A stretch of DNA of 64,000 nucleotides from Pararhizobium sp. YC-54 (GTDB lineage Bacteria > Pseudomonadota > Alphaproteobacteria > Rhizobiales > Rhizobiaceae), in NCBI RefSeq assembly GCF_025847205.1, contig NZ_JAOYTH010000009.1:186001-250000 (forward strand), in the 5' to 3' direction. The stretch's first letter is position 1, and the number at the start of each line of letters is the position of its first letter. Made by a program: the position numbers and the translations under genes. Below are positions 1 through 8,532 of this stretch, piece by piece. The notes beneath the pieces were generated by a model. It did no database searches and was not told the DNA's origin. It saw only the letters and a list, made by a program, of their open reading frames with translations.

Positions 1-372
1 GGTGACCTTTGCCTGGACGAGATCGAGCTTCATTTCCTCGGACTCGATCTTTTCTTTCTCGATACCCGCTTCCTGCAGCGCGCTTTGATTGGCTACGGCC
101 TGGGCATTGAAAAAAGCCAATGCCTCCGCCTCGCTGAGCGGAACCGGACCATCCGAGGTCATGCCGACGGCCTGCGCGACGCCTGCTGATTTTTCCGCGA
201 TCGATCCAAGTACCGCGGCATCGGCGGCATTCTGCAAACGTGATTTGAGTTCCATGGCGCGGCTGACATCCACTGCCATGCCGGCAACGCCAAGAATAGG
301 AATGATGGCGATGGCCCCCATGATGGCAAAATTGCCCGTCCGGTCGGCAAACAGCTTCTTCAATATGCGCAC
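1..372 (-). CDS. TadE/TadG-like pilus assembly protein, 3' part beyond window
   Basis: The first 124 codons of a gene that runs off the left edge. I read the start as GTG at 370-372. The N-terminus is short and basic (RILKKLFADRTGNFAIM), followed by one hydrophobic segment at about residues 16-35 and the stretch AVDVSRAMELKSRLQNAADA. This is the hallmark N-terminus of the Tad/TadG family, which are membrane-anchored, exported proteins of Flp/Tad pilus loci that usually carry a C-terminal von Willebrand-type domain. That domain would lie outside the window. No other tad gene is visible, so this may be a stand-alone TadG-like protein rather than part of a full pilus locus. Confidence 0.75.
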   Translation of the reverse strand, partial: MRILKKLFADRTGNFAIMGAIAIIPILGVAGMAVDVSRAMELKSRLQNAADAAVLGSIAEKSAGVAQAVGMTSDGPVPLSEAEALAFFNAQAVANQSALQEAGIEKEKIESEEMKLDLVQAKVT

Positions 373-849
373 TGTGATCCCCCTGTCTCCACATCCTGCA
401 TGATCTGGAGTCGATGTATTCCCTCAGGCGGCGGACAGTACGGGCGAAACTCTAAACGGAGGTAAAGCGCAGCAGTTAATCGAAGAGTAATTTAAGCAAA
501 CATTATTGCAGTGAAAAACCGAGACACACTCATGAAGTGTAGAGCAACACTGAGTATTTAACCTAAGCGCTATTGGTTCTGAATCTGGAAACGGGAAATA
601 ATGGCGGGAAATACGGAATACACGTATAAATATACGCTAACAATTTGAACAACCACTGATCGATGGCGCGATACTTCTGGTCTGCGCATGACAAGCCTCC
701 AGCCGGCCATCGCCTTGTGCAGCATCTCCGCCCAAACAGGCATGTCACCTGCCCCGCCGCTTCCAGGCCGACAGTTCTGCGCGGCCCCCTTTGGGATGGG
801 ACGCGACAAGGCATCGGCAAGCGCCGCGCGGAATCTGGCATCGCGCTCC
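373..849. other. Intergenic stretch without a convincing gene
   Basis: The sequence from the partial pilus gene to the degenerate repeat holds only short overlapping open frames with no family resemblance and no good ribosome binding site. The half nearest the pilus gene is AT-rich and probably contains that gene's promoter. I see no RNA gene here. Confidence 0.4.
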
Positions 850-945
850 AGGTCAATACAGCGGCTTCGGTGTTGAAGCATCGCGGCATTGTTGCGTTGG
901 GTGCGGCTACTCCTGCGACTAGCGGCGCCGGAACCTTCACAGCGA
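850..945 (-). repeat. Degenerate copy of the 3' end of the adjacent hydrolase/TPR gene
   Basis: On the minus strand this segment reads KVPAPLVAGVAAPNATMPRC then TEAAV. About 245 bp away, at 1096-1190, the intact gene reads VRVPAPPVAALEAPRAARPR then TEAAV near its C-terminus. The two DNA segments align over about 95 bp with several substitutions and a small gap. I infer the remains of a second, related gene or an old local duplication, since no full-length second gene can be reconstructed. Confidence 0.55.
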
Positions 946-992
946 TATGAAGTGGGACGGTCGCCGCTCAGTGAGTTCGGCAACTCGGGGAC

Positions 993-2438
993 CTACAGTG
1001 ATATCGTGGCCATTGGTACCAGCTCAAACACCGAGATAATGGCCGATGGGGTCAGCCTGAGGAACACCTTCACGGCACGGAACGTTTTCCGCATGAACAC
1101 CGCGGCCTCAGTCCATCGTGGCCTTGCTGCTCTTGGTGCCTCCAAGGCAGCCACAGGCGGCGCTGGTACCCTCACAGCGGGATAAAGGGGCGCGTTTTCA
1201 GCGGGGACACTGACCTGGCGCGATAGCGCTTGAATATGCTTCTTCGTCGGGCCGAAATCCGGAATGGCCTTTGCGTGGGCCTGAAAGTGGGAGAGAGCTT
1301 CTTCGTTTCTTCCCATCTTCATGAACATTTGGCCAAGTTCAAAATGGCTTTTCGTCTGGCGAGGGTCGAGCTCTATCACCCTCTGGTGGTTTATTATGGC
1401 CTCATCGAAAAGACCGAGGCGATATTGTGCCGAGGCGAGTTTGGATAGTCGGCCGGCGTGTGGCGACGGGAAGTAATCGAGGCATCTTGCGAAGGCGCGG
1501 GCTGCGCCTCTCGTCTTCCCAAGCTTGTCTAGGGTAAGGCCCAAATGGTAGCTCGCATCGTAGTTCTCGTGGCGGGCTGCTACGGCCCGTTCGAGGTAAA
1601 TCCGGGCCGCAGCCAGATCTCCGACTTGCACGTGGCTCTGCCCGATCAAAAAATAAACCGCCGACAGATTGGCGTCGTCGGCTATCGGAGACAGAATGTC
1701 GATCGTCTTGCGGTAGTTGGATTCAAAATAGAATGCTTCTCCGGCGCGTAGAATCTCGCGAGCGTGTGAAGTAGCGGTCTCGAGGCTGACAAATGGCGTC
1801 CCGATGGCAACGTGTTCAAAGAACTCCTCCAATTTCCCCCGCCGCTTGAATGTGTCAAGGACGTTGTGCATGGCGCCGGGTATGGCATGCAGCCTGATAG
1901 TCGATGTCGGATCGACGCGCAGAATGTTGAAAAGGTCGAGAAAGCTTTCCGCGCCGTACCAGATATCGATCTGTGTATGGGCGGGTTTGGACGATATCAG
2001 CGGCGTGAGGTCGTCATACTTGGCCGGTTCCTTCGGGCAATGGATCAGCTCGGGCCGAAGAATGATTTGGGGGCCGACAGCAACGATCCTGCCGACGCCG
2101 AGCATGGTGCCGAAAAGGAGTGCTGCATATCCCCCCATCGAGCTGCCGGACATCGTAATTCGATCCAGCGGATACCTGGCGATGCGCTCGGCAAGCTGCT
2201 CGCAGAGTTCATCGGCATTTCGGGCCAAGCCCTTGATTGGCAGGTTATACCAGCCGCGCCGAGGGTCTCGGAGGAAAATGGTGTCCTGGCCATAAGGAGC
2301 CAGCTTTGAGACGCCCTGAATACGTTTGGCTGGTGCAGAACTGAAATAGATCAGCAGGCGCTCTGATTCAGTCCCACGCGTCGTCAAAAGGATGTTTGGA
2401 ATGTCCTCGATAGCGACATTCGACAATCTGTCGAGCAT
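993..2438 (-). CDS. Alpha/beta-hydrolase-like protein fused to TPR repeats
   Basis: A 481-residue protein of two parts. Residues about 20-210 look like an alpha/beta hydrolase, with the nucleophile elbow GSSMGG (Ser100 central) and a candidate catalytic histidine in AMHN (His191). From about 225 to 400 there are consecutive TPR-type helical pairs (AVYFLIGQSHVQVGDLAAAR, then ASYHLGLTLDKLGKTRGAAR), which usually mediate protein-protein contacts. The last 65 residues are proline/alanine-rich and then basic and hydrophobic, and this tail is the part duplicated downstream. Similar hydrolase/TPR fusions occur near surface polysaccharide genes, but no such genes are adjacent here. The substrate is unknown. 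Confidence 0.7.
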   Translation of the reverse strand: MLDRLSNVAIEDIPNILLTTRGTESERLLIYFSSAPAKRIQGVSKLAPYGQDTIFLRDPRRGWYNLPIKGLARNADELCEQLAERIARYPLDRITMSGSSMGGYAALLFGTMLGVGRIVAVGPQIILRPELIHCPKEPAKYDDLTPLISSKPAHTQIDIWYGAESFLDLFNILRVDPTSTIRLHAIPGAMHNVLDTFKRRGKLEEFFEHVAIGTPFVSLETATSHAREILRAGEAFYFESNYRKTIDILSPIADDANLSAVYFLIGQSHVQVGDLAAARIYLERAVAARHENYDASYHLGLTLDKLGKTRGAARAFARCLDYFPSPHAGRLSKLASAQYRLGLFDEAIINHQRVIELDPRQTKSHFELGQMFMKMGRNEEALSHFQAHAKAIPDFGPTKKHIQALSRQVSVPAENAPLYPAVRVPAPPVAALEAPRAARPRWTEAAVFMRKTFRAVKVFLRLTPSAIISVFELVPMATISL

Positions 2439-2935
2439 TCACCTCGCCCCCCATGCAATCTGTACACGTCTAGATTGCTTCAAGGCAACTGTCCATCCAA
2501 GAAATAGCCATTTGCCTCTCCGGGCGAGAATCGTGAAAGACTATCCGGCACCACCGTCACCGCAAGCCCCTCTTTTCTACGCGCCGTTGCTTTGGGCAGT
2601 TCCTGTCTTAGGAATTGCCCCTACGTTTTGTGCTTTGCTACATTCTGCTAAACCCCGCAACTGGCGCCAAGGCCGACGGCTGACCGATCGGATTAAGTGG
2701 GAACGATCAACCATGACAGATCACCGCGCCAGCCAGCCCAGGACTCGATAGTTCGATGGGACGGGGCTCCGGAAACCTGCACGCCCTAAACCGAAGAAAT
2801 GTAAAACTCGGCGGGGTGTCGCGTTTTAGCATTGAAATAATTAGTAAAAATTATCTTTCTTCCGTCCACGGAATGTATGCTTTGTGCATTCGTCGAAGGT
2901 TTGAATATCATCTAAGTATCTGATTCTAAATGATT
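2439..2935. other. Intergenic region with one strong hairpin
   Basis: No gene is supported between the hydrolase/TPR gene and the tRNA. A hairpin lies at 2594-2620: GGGCAGTTCCT, a 5-nt loop, then AGGAATTGCCC (11 pairs, one G-U). It is followed by a mixed T-rich stretch rather than a clean T-tract, so it is at best a weak terminator. The rest is low-complexity-free and unassigned. Confidence 0.4.
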
Positions 2936-3011
2936 TGGTGGGCCCGGAGGGACTCGAACCCCCAACCAAGCGGTTATGAGCCGCCGGCTCTAACCATTGA
3001 GCTACAGGCCC
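2936..3011 (-). tRNA. tRNA with CAT anticodon, probably tRNA-Ile2 (lysidine type)
   Basis: Read on the minus strand it folds as a complete 76-nt cloverleaf: acceptor GGGCCTG/CGGGCCC with one G-U, D-arm GCTC/GAGC, anticodon stem GGCGG/CCGCT, loop CTCATAA, T-arm GGGGG-TTCGAGT-CCCTC, and encoded CCA. The anticodon is CAT. The variable region and anticodon arm (GCTTGGTT after the stem) resemble E. coli tRNA-Ile2, whose C34 is modified to lysidine to read AUA, more than elongator tRNA-Met. The gene call is firm; the amino-acid identity is inferred from that similarity. Confidence 0.9.
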
Positions 3012-3170
3012 TGCCGGATGTGTCCGGTGCGCCGCGGGCCAATGGCAGACCGCGGGTGGGACTGGCTCTAGCGGAAAACTGGTTTTCCCACAAGACGTTG
3101 CCGCAATCCCTACACAATCAATGATCAAGAAGGGTATCAGGGACGAAACACAACCGGAGAGAACCCATCC

Positions 3171-3914
3171 ATGACACCCACCTACTTTCCCCGCCGCTTG
3201 AAGACCGTCGTTCTGGCTGCCGCTTTTGCAGGGGCCGCTAGCGCATCGGCCTTTGCCGAGGACACCGCGCCGCGTGAAGCCGTGATCACCGTGTCGGGCG
3301 AAGGCCAGGCAAGCGTTGCACCGGACATGGCGATCCTGTCGTTCAGCGTCGTCAAGGATGCCAAGACCGCCAGGGAAGCGCTCGACGCCAACAACAAGGC
3401 GATGGCCGATGTGCTCAACGCCCTGAAGACCGGCGGCATTGCCGACCGCGACCTGCAGACCTCCGGTTTCGCCGTCAATCCGCAATACCAGTATCCCGAC
3501 AACAGCGATGGCGGCAACCGCCAGCCGGTGCTCACCGGGTATCAGGTGGCCAATTCGCTGACCATCAAGGTGCGCGATTTGGCCAAGCTCGGCGAGATCA
3601 TCGACCAGTCGGTGACGCTGGGCGTCAACCAGGGTGGCTCGATCCAGTTTTCCAACGACAAGCCGGAAGCTGTCATCACCGGCGCACGCAAGTCGGCGGT
3701 GACGGATGCCGTTGCCAAGGCCAAGGTGCTGTCGGAGGCGGCCGGCGTTTCGCTTGGCCGTATCGTCGAGATTTCAGAGAACGCATCCCGGCCCGAACCG
3801 ATGCCGATGATGCGCACCATGGCAAAGGAATATGCCGCAGATGCCGTGCCGATCGCAACGGGAGAAAACAGCTACAACGTCACCGTCAACGTCACCTTCG
3901 CGATCAAGCAATAA
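3171..3914 (+). CDS. SIMPL-domain (DUF541) periplasmic protein
   Basis: A 247-residue exported protein with a signal peptide (basic start, hydrophobic core, cleavage near ASAFA-ED at about residue 29). The mature part begins ITVSGEGQASVAPDMAILSF, the characteristic opening of the SIMPL/DUF541 family, and ends with a beta-strand pattern (YNVTVNVTFAIK). The family includes E. coli YggE, linked to resistance to oxidative stress. A possible SD (GGAGAG) sits upstream of the ATG. The gene stands alone between the divergent tRNA and a clear terminator at 3944-3967, so it is probably monocistronic. Confidence 0.85.
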   Translation: MTPTYFPRRLKTVVLAAAFAGAASASAFAEDTAPREAVITVSGEGQASVAPDMAILSFSVVKDAKTAREALDANNKAMADVLNALKTGGIADRDLQTSGFAVNPQYQYPDNSDGGNRQPVLTGYQVANSLTIKVRDLAKLGEIIDQSVTLGVNQGGSIQFSNDKPEAVITGARKSAVTDAVAKAKVLSEAAGVSLGRIVEISENASRPEPMPMMRTMAKEYAADAVPIATGENSYNVTVNVTFAIKQ

Positions 3915-3943
3915 TACACATCGCCAAGGCCCCGAGGAAAACG

Positions 3944-3967
3944 AACCCCGCTTCGGCGGGGTTTTGT
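3944..3967 (+). terminator. Rho-independent terminator after the SIMPL gene
   Basis: Perfect stem CCCCGC, loop TTCG, GCGGGG, flanked by AA and followed by TTTTG. It lies 30 nt after the stop codon. The UUCG tetraloop makes this a very stable hairpin. Confidence 0.85.
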
Positions 3968-3995
3968 TTGCACCCTTGCCTGTCAGAAGCACAAC

Positions 3996-4025
3996 AAAAA
4001 TCCCCCCGCGGTAAACCGCGGGGGG
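3996..4025 (-). terminator. Terminator for the minus-strand secreted-protein gene
   Basis: Inverted repeat CCCCCGCGG, loop TAAA, CCGCGGGGG. On the minus strand it is followed by a T-run (complement of AAAAAT at 3996-4001). It lies about 90 nt beyond the stop at 4112, so together with the previous terminator it separates two convergent genes. Confidence 0.75.
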
Positions 4026-4111
4026 CCAGGCCTTTCCGCCGGCCGGGGGAGACAAGACGGAAGGACTTCCGGAGCTTTGATCCCGGCTAGGATCGAAGCG
4101 TGATGACAGTG

Positions 4112-4528
4112 TCAGCGGCCGATGAACGGGCAACCGCGCGCATTGGCAAACACGGCACGGCGGTATTCGCCCCAGCGGCGGCCTTCGACGACGACACGGC
4201 GTGGCGATACGTCAACGACACGGGCACGACGCATTCCGTGGGCACGCGCCTTGTCGACGGCAAGCCAGGGGTTGCAGCGGCCACGGCGCTCATGGCCCCA
4301 ACCCCGGCCCTGGTCCCAACCCTGGCCCCAGCCCGGACGATGGCGGCGGTCGCGGTCCCAGTCACGCTCGTCACCATAACGGTCGCGGTCGCGATATTGC
4401 ACATCGACAACACCGCCGGAATGAATGCCGAAGGTCAGCGTCTCGGCGGCTGCCGGCGCCACGGTGGCGCCAAGGGCGGTGAGGCCGATCATGCCGGCAA
4501 GGGCCAGTTTGGCAAAAATCTGTTTCAT
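4112..4528 (-). CDS. Small secreted Arg/Asp/Gly-rich protein of unknown function
   Basis: A 138-residue exported protein. I chose the ATG at 4526-4528 because GGAGAAAC lies just upstream; a longer frame from 4552 would add eight residues before the signal peptide. The signal peptide is MKQIFAKLALAGMIGLTALG with cleavage near APAAA-ET. The middle is a repetitive RD/WD/GWG-rich segment (YRDRDRYGDERDWDRD) and the end is a more ordered domain (VDVSPRRVVVEGRRWGEYRR) closing with GCPFIGR. Such proteins are common in Rhizobiaceae, but I do not know a function. Confidence 0.7.
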   Translation of the reverse strand: MKQIFAKLALAGMIGLTALGATVAPAAAETLTFGIHSGGVVDVQYRDRDRYGDERDWDRDRRHRPGWGQGWDQGRGWGHERRGRCNPWLAVDKARAHGMRRARVVDVSPRRVVVEGRRWGEYRRAVFANARGCPFIGR

Positions 4529-4700
4529 GGCTGTTTCTCCTTGTGGGTCCAAAACTTTGAACGTCCGCCCGCCTTGTGTTCCGGGGCATTGAGGAGACCC
4601 TAATCCGGTGCGGCTGAATGGAATCCGAATCTGCCGTTCATCCGGGGTTCAGCCGGAGAAAGACGGTGTTGGAATGGCAGGATGGGGACGCCGGACAGGC

Positions 4701-5105
4701 TCAGTGAGCGAGCATCTGTTCGAAGACGCGGATGTTGCGATAATGGCTAAGCCGGGTGACGGCGCCGTTTTCGAACTCGAAGACGAAGACGCTCGGGATC
4801 GAATAGGACTGGCCGCTGGCCGCCGGGAAGCCCGGCATGGTTTCGCGGTAATGGCCGCGCGCGGTCACATCGACGGCAATGCGCTGGCCAAAGGCATCGT
4901 GCATCAGCACCATGTCGCTGAAACTTTCGTCGAAATGGCGGAAATAGCTCATCACCGCCATGCGCAATGGGTCTGCACCGATGGTGCGCTGGCCGGTCAG
5001 GGTATCGAGCGCCACGTCCTCATCGAGGAATGCGCCGATGGTTTCGAAATCCCGTTCGTTCAGGGCCTGCATGAAGCGGCTGGCAATGGTCTGCGCGTCG
5101 GTCAA
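4701..5105 (-). CDS. SnoaL/NTF2-like protein
   Basis: About 134 residues of the NTF2-like/SnoaL fold: an N-terminal helix pair (TIASRFMQALNERDFETIGAF), then LDEDVALDTLTGQ, a hydrophobic pocket region and beta strands ending RLSHYRNIRVFEQM. Members include small isomerases, epoxide hydrolase-like enzymes and ligand-binding proteins, so no reaction can be assigned. The start is a judgement: TTG at 5103-5105 has GAGGAAG six bases upstream, whereas the in-frame ATG at 5198 has no ribosome binding site and would add a 31-residue unstructured leader. Confidence 0.65.
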   Translation of the reverse strand: MTDAQTIASRFMQALNERDFETIGAFLDEDVALDTLTGQRTIGADPLRMAVMSYFRHFDESFSDMVLMHDAFGQRIAVDVTARGHYRETMPGFPAASGQSYSIPSVFVFEFENGAVTRLSHYRNIRVFEQMLAH

Positions 5106-5358
5106 TGTTTCTTCCTCTGCGTGTCTGTCCGGTGTAGCCGGTGCACCGGCGAATTTGATGGGTTCAGCTTCCTCTCTCCCCGCCACAAGGGCTGACATGA
5201 CGGAGGACGAGGCCCCTTGAACCCGCCATATCTATCCAAACCCTGCGACGCGCAAATGACTGTTTTTGGTTCAATAATTTCACACGGACGTTGCCGCAAG
5301 TGCACTCGCCAAGTGTGCCCCCGGTCGTCGTCACTTGTCCAGCGCAACCAGCACTTTG

Positions 5359-5781
5359 TCATCTCCCCAGATGCAGCACGACCTCGCGGCGGTGCGGACG
5401 GTCGCGATGTTCGAACAAATAGAGCCCCTGCCAGGTGCCGAGCATCAGGCGGCCCTGCCCGACGGGAACGCCGATCGACGCTTGCGTCAGCGCCGCCTTG
5501 ATATGGGCGGGCATGTCATCGCGCCCTTCGGCGGTGTGGATAATCCAGCCCATCGACGGATCGTCCGACGGCGGCACCAGGCGTTTGAAGAACTGGACCA
5601 GATCACGCTTGACGTCCGGATCTGCATTTTCCTGGATCGTCAGCGAGCAGGACGTGTGGCGCACGAAAACGGTCAAAAGCCCCTCCTCCATGCCGGATTT
5701 GCGCACGAAGCCTTGAGCCTCGCCGGTAAACTCGTAGAGACCGGCGCCGCGCGTCGAAAGGGTAATGATCGTCTGGGGCAT
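5359..5781 (-). CDS. YjbQ/UPF0047 family protein
   Basis: A 140-residue protein matching the YjbQ family over its whole length. Diagnostic segments are VFVRHTSCSLTIQENADPDV (His/Ser/Glu cluster), GWIIHTAEGRDDMPAHIKAA and LGTWQGLYLFEHRD near the C-terminus. Family members have been reported with weak thiamine-phosphate synthase activity; their main cellular role is unsettled. It is in the same orientation as the neighbouring DUF1428 gene, but about 70 bp separates them, so co-transcription is possible rather than certain. Confidence 0.85.
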   Translation of the reverse strand: MPQTIITLSTRGAGLYEFTGEAQGFVRKSGMEEGLLTVFVRHTSCSLTIQENADPDVKRDLVQFFKRLVPPSDDPSMGWIIHTAEGRDDMPAHIKAALTQASIGVPVGQGRLMLGTWQGLYLFEHRDRPHRREVVLHLGR

Positions 5782-5853
5782 GCAGTCCTTTCAGACCGGT
5801 TCGGCCTTTCTTACGGCCCTGGCATTTGGGCGGGCATTTCGACACCCGCAACG

Positions 5854-6207
5854 TCACAGTTCCAGAAAACTCTGAAAGCCGCCATAGATCATCCGCTTGC
5901 CGTCGAACGGCATGGTCCATTTGTCCCTCGCAAGCCGCGGATCGGCCATGACCTTGGCGTTGATCGCATCGCGCGCCTCGCGCGAGGGATAGGTGATCCA
6001 GGCGAAGATCACCACTTCGTCGTCCTTGGCCTGGACGGCGCGCGGAAAGGAGGTGAGCTCGCCATAGGGCACATCGTCGCCGATGCACTCGACATAGGAG
6101 AGCGCGCCATGCTCCTTCCAGACGTCACCGGCAGCGCGGGCCATCGTCTTATAGGCTTCCATATTGTCCTTCGGAACGGCGACAATAAATCCATCGACAT
6201 AGGGCAT
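5854..6207 (-). CDS. DUF1428 family protein
   Basis: A 117-residue protein. The ATG at 6205-6207 has GGAGACC upstream; an open frame continues further 5' but lacks a ribosome binding site. The sequence MPYVDGFIVAVPKDNMEAYK and the ending DGKRMIYGGFQSFLEL are typical of the DUF1428 group (the E. coli YbaA-like family, with a ferredoxin-like dimeric barrel fold). Biochemical function is unknown; dimeric alpha-beta barrels often bind small ligands. Confidence 0.8.
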   Translation of the reverse strand: MPYVDGFIVAVPKDNMEAYKTMARAAGDVWKEHGALSYVECIGDDVPYGELTSFPRAVQAKDDEVVIFAWITYPSREARDAINAKVMADPRLARDKWTMPFDGKRMIYGGFQSFLEL

Positions 6208-6545
6208 TTCGAGGTCTCCTCCACAGTGAACCATGAGGAACGAAATGGTGCAGCACCCGGCCGCGTCAACCGGACCGGTTGAGAAAAGATGGCAGCGCTT
6301 CGAGCAGGCACGCAGCGGCGCTGGAAAACGCCCAATGACTATGTGCTTTGGCTCAATGTTCAGCCGGACGCTTATCATCCAAACGGTTTCGCCCAATACC
6401 TGTGCACAGTGATGGACGATGCCGGGTTACCCGCAGGTGTGCGAACGACGATATGGATTTTTGATCCCCCCGCGCATGGAATGGGTGGATGCCCGAATAC
6501 CACGGGCATTGATCGTCCGTCGGCAATCCTGGCCGCGCGGCGGCA

Positions 6546-7772
6546 TCAATGACCAGACAGCACGAGCGTCTGCACCGGGAGCATTACTGCCTGCATCCGA
6601 AGAATCATGGCGTGCACGAGCCCGACCGCATCCACCACGTGCAAGTATATCCATCGCGGAGTGCTGATATTTTTGTCGGCGAGCGCATCGTGGTTGTTCG
6701 TATAGGCATTGGCGATGCAGCTGCTTCCCGGCGGAATGCCTTCCAGTTGCCCGGGGAAAAGGGGCTCGAGAAAAACGGTCAGCGTTCCGGGCTGGCTCAT
6801 TTGCTGGACATCGACAAGTTGATCCGTCGCCCGCAACTGTCCGGCGGCGATCACATCCTGGACAACCGTCACAACCATCGGAATGATGGTGAAGGGCTTG
6901 CCGACGCAGGTTGCTTCGGCGATCATTCCCGGCTTCATGACTTGCGCCTCGATCTGCCCGAAACCCGCGATAAGGGCCACTCGACCCGCCGCTGTCGGCA
7001 CGAGGATGCCGGCTGGACGCAGCATGGAGTTGACGATATCGCCAGGTCGCAGCCCAAACTGCTGCACCGAGCCGGCAACGCCGGCCCTGACGAGCGTCTT
7101 GTCCAGCTCGACCTGCGCCTGGGCCTGCGCGGCTTCGGCACTGGCCTTTTGAGCTGGCAGCAGAGCAGAGATCTGTGTCTCCAGGGTGCGCTTCTTCGCG
7201 AGCGCCGCATCAACTGCGCCCTTGCGGCTGTCGATCGATGTTTTCAGGCGTTCGACCTCGCGCCTGGACACGGCATCGCTCTTCAGAAGCTGCGCCTTCA
7301 TCTCGTATTCGTCCACCGCCATCTGATAGGCGCCCTGCGCCTCCTGGATCTGTCCATCCGCGCCGGCCAGTTCGGTTTGCGCCACTGCCGTCCCGGCATC
7401 GATTTCCGCGATGCGGCGGCGGGCCGTCTCGAGAGCAGCCTCCTGCTGAGAGCCGTCGAGCCGGAAGAGCGGCGCGCCTGCTTCGACCCTCTGGTTGATC
7501 CCGACGTAAACCTCTTCGACGCGGCCGACTGTTTCCGGCAGAATCGTCACGGTCCGGAATACGGCCGTGACGCTCTTGGTCGAGGGGTGGAAATAGAAGA
7601 TCATCGTGATCAGCGAAATGGTGAGGACCAGACAGGCGGTAATACCCCAACGCAACTCGTACCACACGGTGTAGAGGGTAATATCATGCCCGATCCGCTT
7701 TCCCTGGGCATATCGGCGAAAGAGGTAATCGGGCAGGACCGTCAGCATCGAACAGAGCAGCAACTCAAACAT
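6546..7772 (-). CDS. HlyD-type membrane fusion protein
   Basis: A 408-residue periplasmic adaptor. A single transmembrane segment lies at about residues 44-60 (ITACLVLTISLITMIFYF), followed by the barrel-sandwich half-motif (GRVEEVYVGINQRVEAGAPL), a long alpha-helical hairpin at about 105-215 rich in Ala/Glu/Gln, and the returning half (VRAGVAGSVQQFGLRPGDIV). Adaptors of this kind link an inner-membrane exporter to the outer membrane. No pump or TolC gene is adjacent, so its partner must lie elsewhere or be the small membrane protein encoded just upstream, three bases away. The pair recalls E. coli YiaV/YiaW in layout. Confidence 0.8.
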   Translation of the reverse strand: MFELLLCSMLTVLPDYLFRRYAQGKRIGHDITLYTVWYELRWGITACLVLTISLITMIFYFHPSTKSVTAVFRTVTILPETVGRVEEVYVGINQRVEAGAPLFRLDGSQQEAALETARRRIAEIDAGTAVAQTELAGADGQIQEAQGAYQMAVDEYEMKAQLLKSDAVSRREVERLKTSIDSRKGAVDAALAKKRTLETQISALLPAQKASAEAAQAQAQVELDKTLVRAGVAGSVQQFGLRPGDIVNSMLRPAGILVPTAAGRVALIAGFGQIEAQVMKPGMIAEATCVGKPFTIIPMVVTVVQDVIAAGQLRATDQLVDVQQMSQPGTLTVFLEPLFPGQLEGIPPGSSCIANAYTNNHDALADKNISTPRWIYLHVVDAVGLVHAMILRMQAVMLPVQTLVLSGH

Positions 7773-7775
7773 GGC

Positions 7776-8216
7776 TCAGATACCCTCTCCGTGCGTGTCC
7801 GTCTTTGATGCGGGTTCGGCCGCGTTGACTGGCTCTTCGGATACCAGCGCCGGGTCCCCTGTCGTTTCGGCATCGCGCCCTGACAGTTTCGCCAGTGACT
7901 GGGCTATCGAATAGAGCGGAGAGGAGAAATCGGGAATCTGGATGAAGGCCAAAAGAAGGCCGGCGATCCAGAAGATGTGATTGTGCGTGAAGAGCGAGAT
8001 CAGTGCCAGAACAGCCACGATCTCCATCTGTACTTTGCTGGTCCGGTGTGCGCGGCGCTCCGGAAAGGCATGAAGCTGAAAGTACAAGTTGCCAATGACG
8101 AGGACGCCGATCAGCAGAAAAATCGCGACGGCATAGAAAAGATAGTCGGTTTGCCCAGGCTCGGTGACGAAGACGGGCAAGTGTTCAATTGCCGCTGGAT
8201 GAACAGATTGGGCCAC
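7776..8216 (-). CDS. Small membrane protein in operon with HlyD-type adaptor
   Basis: A 146-residue protein with two to three hydrophobic segments (about residues 24-46 and 68-92) separated by a basic loop (FPERRAHRTSK) and a hydrophilic, acidic C-terminal tail (about 115-146). Its stop codon is three bases before the start of the HlyD-like gene, so the two are almost surely translated from one message. I do not recognise the family. By position it resembles the DUF3302 proteins paired with YiaV-like adaptors, but the sequence match is weak. Confidence 0.65.
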   Translation of the reverse strand: MAQSVHPAAIEHLPVFVTEPGQTDYLFYAVAIFLLIGVLVIGNLYFQLHAFPERRAHRTSKVQMEIVAVLALISLFTHNHIFWIAGLLLAFIQIPDFSSPLYSIAQSLAKLSGRDAETTGDPALVSEEPVNAAEPASKTDTHGEGI

Positions 8217-8309
8217 TTAGGTTCCTCCCCCTTGCCGAAGCACAATTGTGTTTCAGCACTGCAAGCACCGATGAGTTAACCGATCTTCGAAAGTCCCGGC
8301 CAATCCCTA

Positions 8310-8328
8310 GCGAAGTGATTGACTTCGC
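8310..8328. promoter_or_regulatory. Inverted repeat upstream of the membrane-protein/HlyD operon
   Basis: Perfect 7-bp inverted repeat GCGAAGT-GATTG-ACTTCGC, about 95 bp upstream of the start at 8216, inside the 316-bp gene-free interval 8217-8532. Position and symmetry suit a dimeric regulator site. The rest of the interval is AT-richer than its surroundings and holds nothing else I can name. Confidence 0.35.
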
Positions 8329-8532
8329 ATGTTTTCTGCAACCTAACTTATGAATGGTTGATCGTCTACGAACACCGTGCAACGGACCCGGAATAATTTC
8401 GACGTCGGGACAATCCGTAAATCCTTGTACTGTTTCAAATCCGCTCGACAAGCGGTAGCAGCGATACCGGGAAACAAACGGCAGCCGCAAACACCTTGCG
8501 TATCCGCAGCCGCCATTCAGTAGAATCGTCCC

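Noticed and set aside
663..1185. Two plus-strand frames ending in similar GAGT(F/L)TA peptides
   Set aside because: Their similarity follows from the minus-strand duplication; the minus strand has the recognisable TPR protein.
2936..3011. Elongator tRNA-Met
   Set aside because: The anticodon CAT fits, but the variable and anticodon-arm sequence resembles tRNA-Ile2 more; kept as a caveat.
2841..3485. A 214-codon minus-strand frame across the tRNA and the SIMPL gene start
   Set aside because: It reads through the tRNA and opposes a gene with a signal peptide and known domain.
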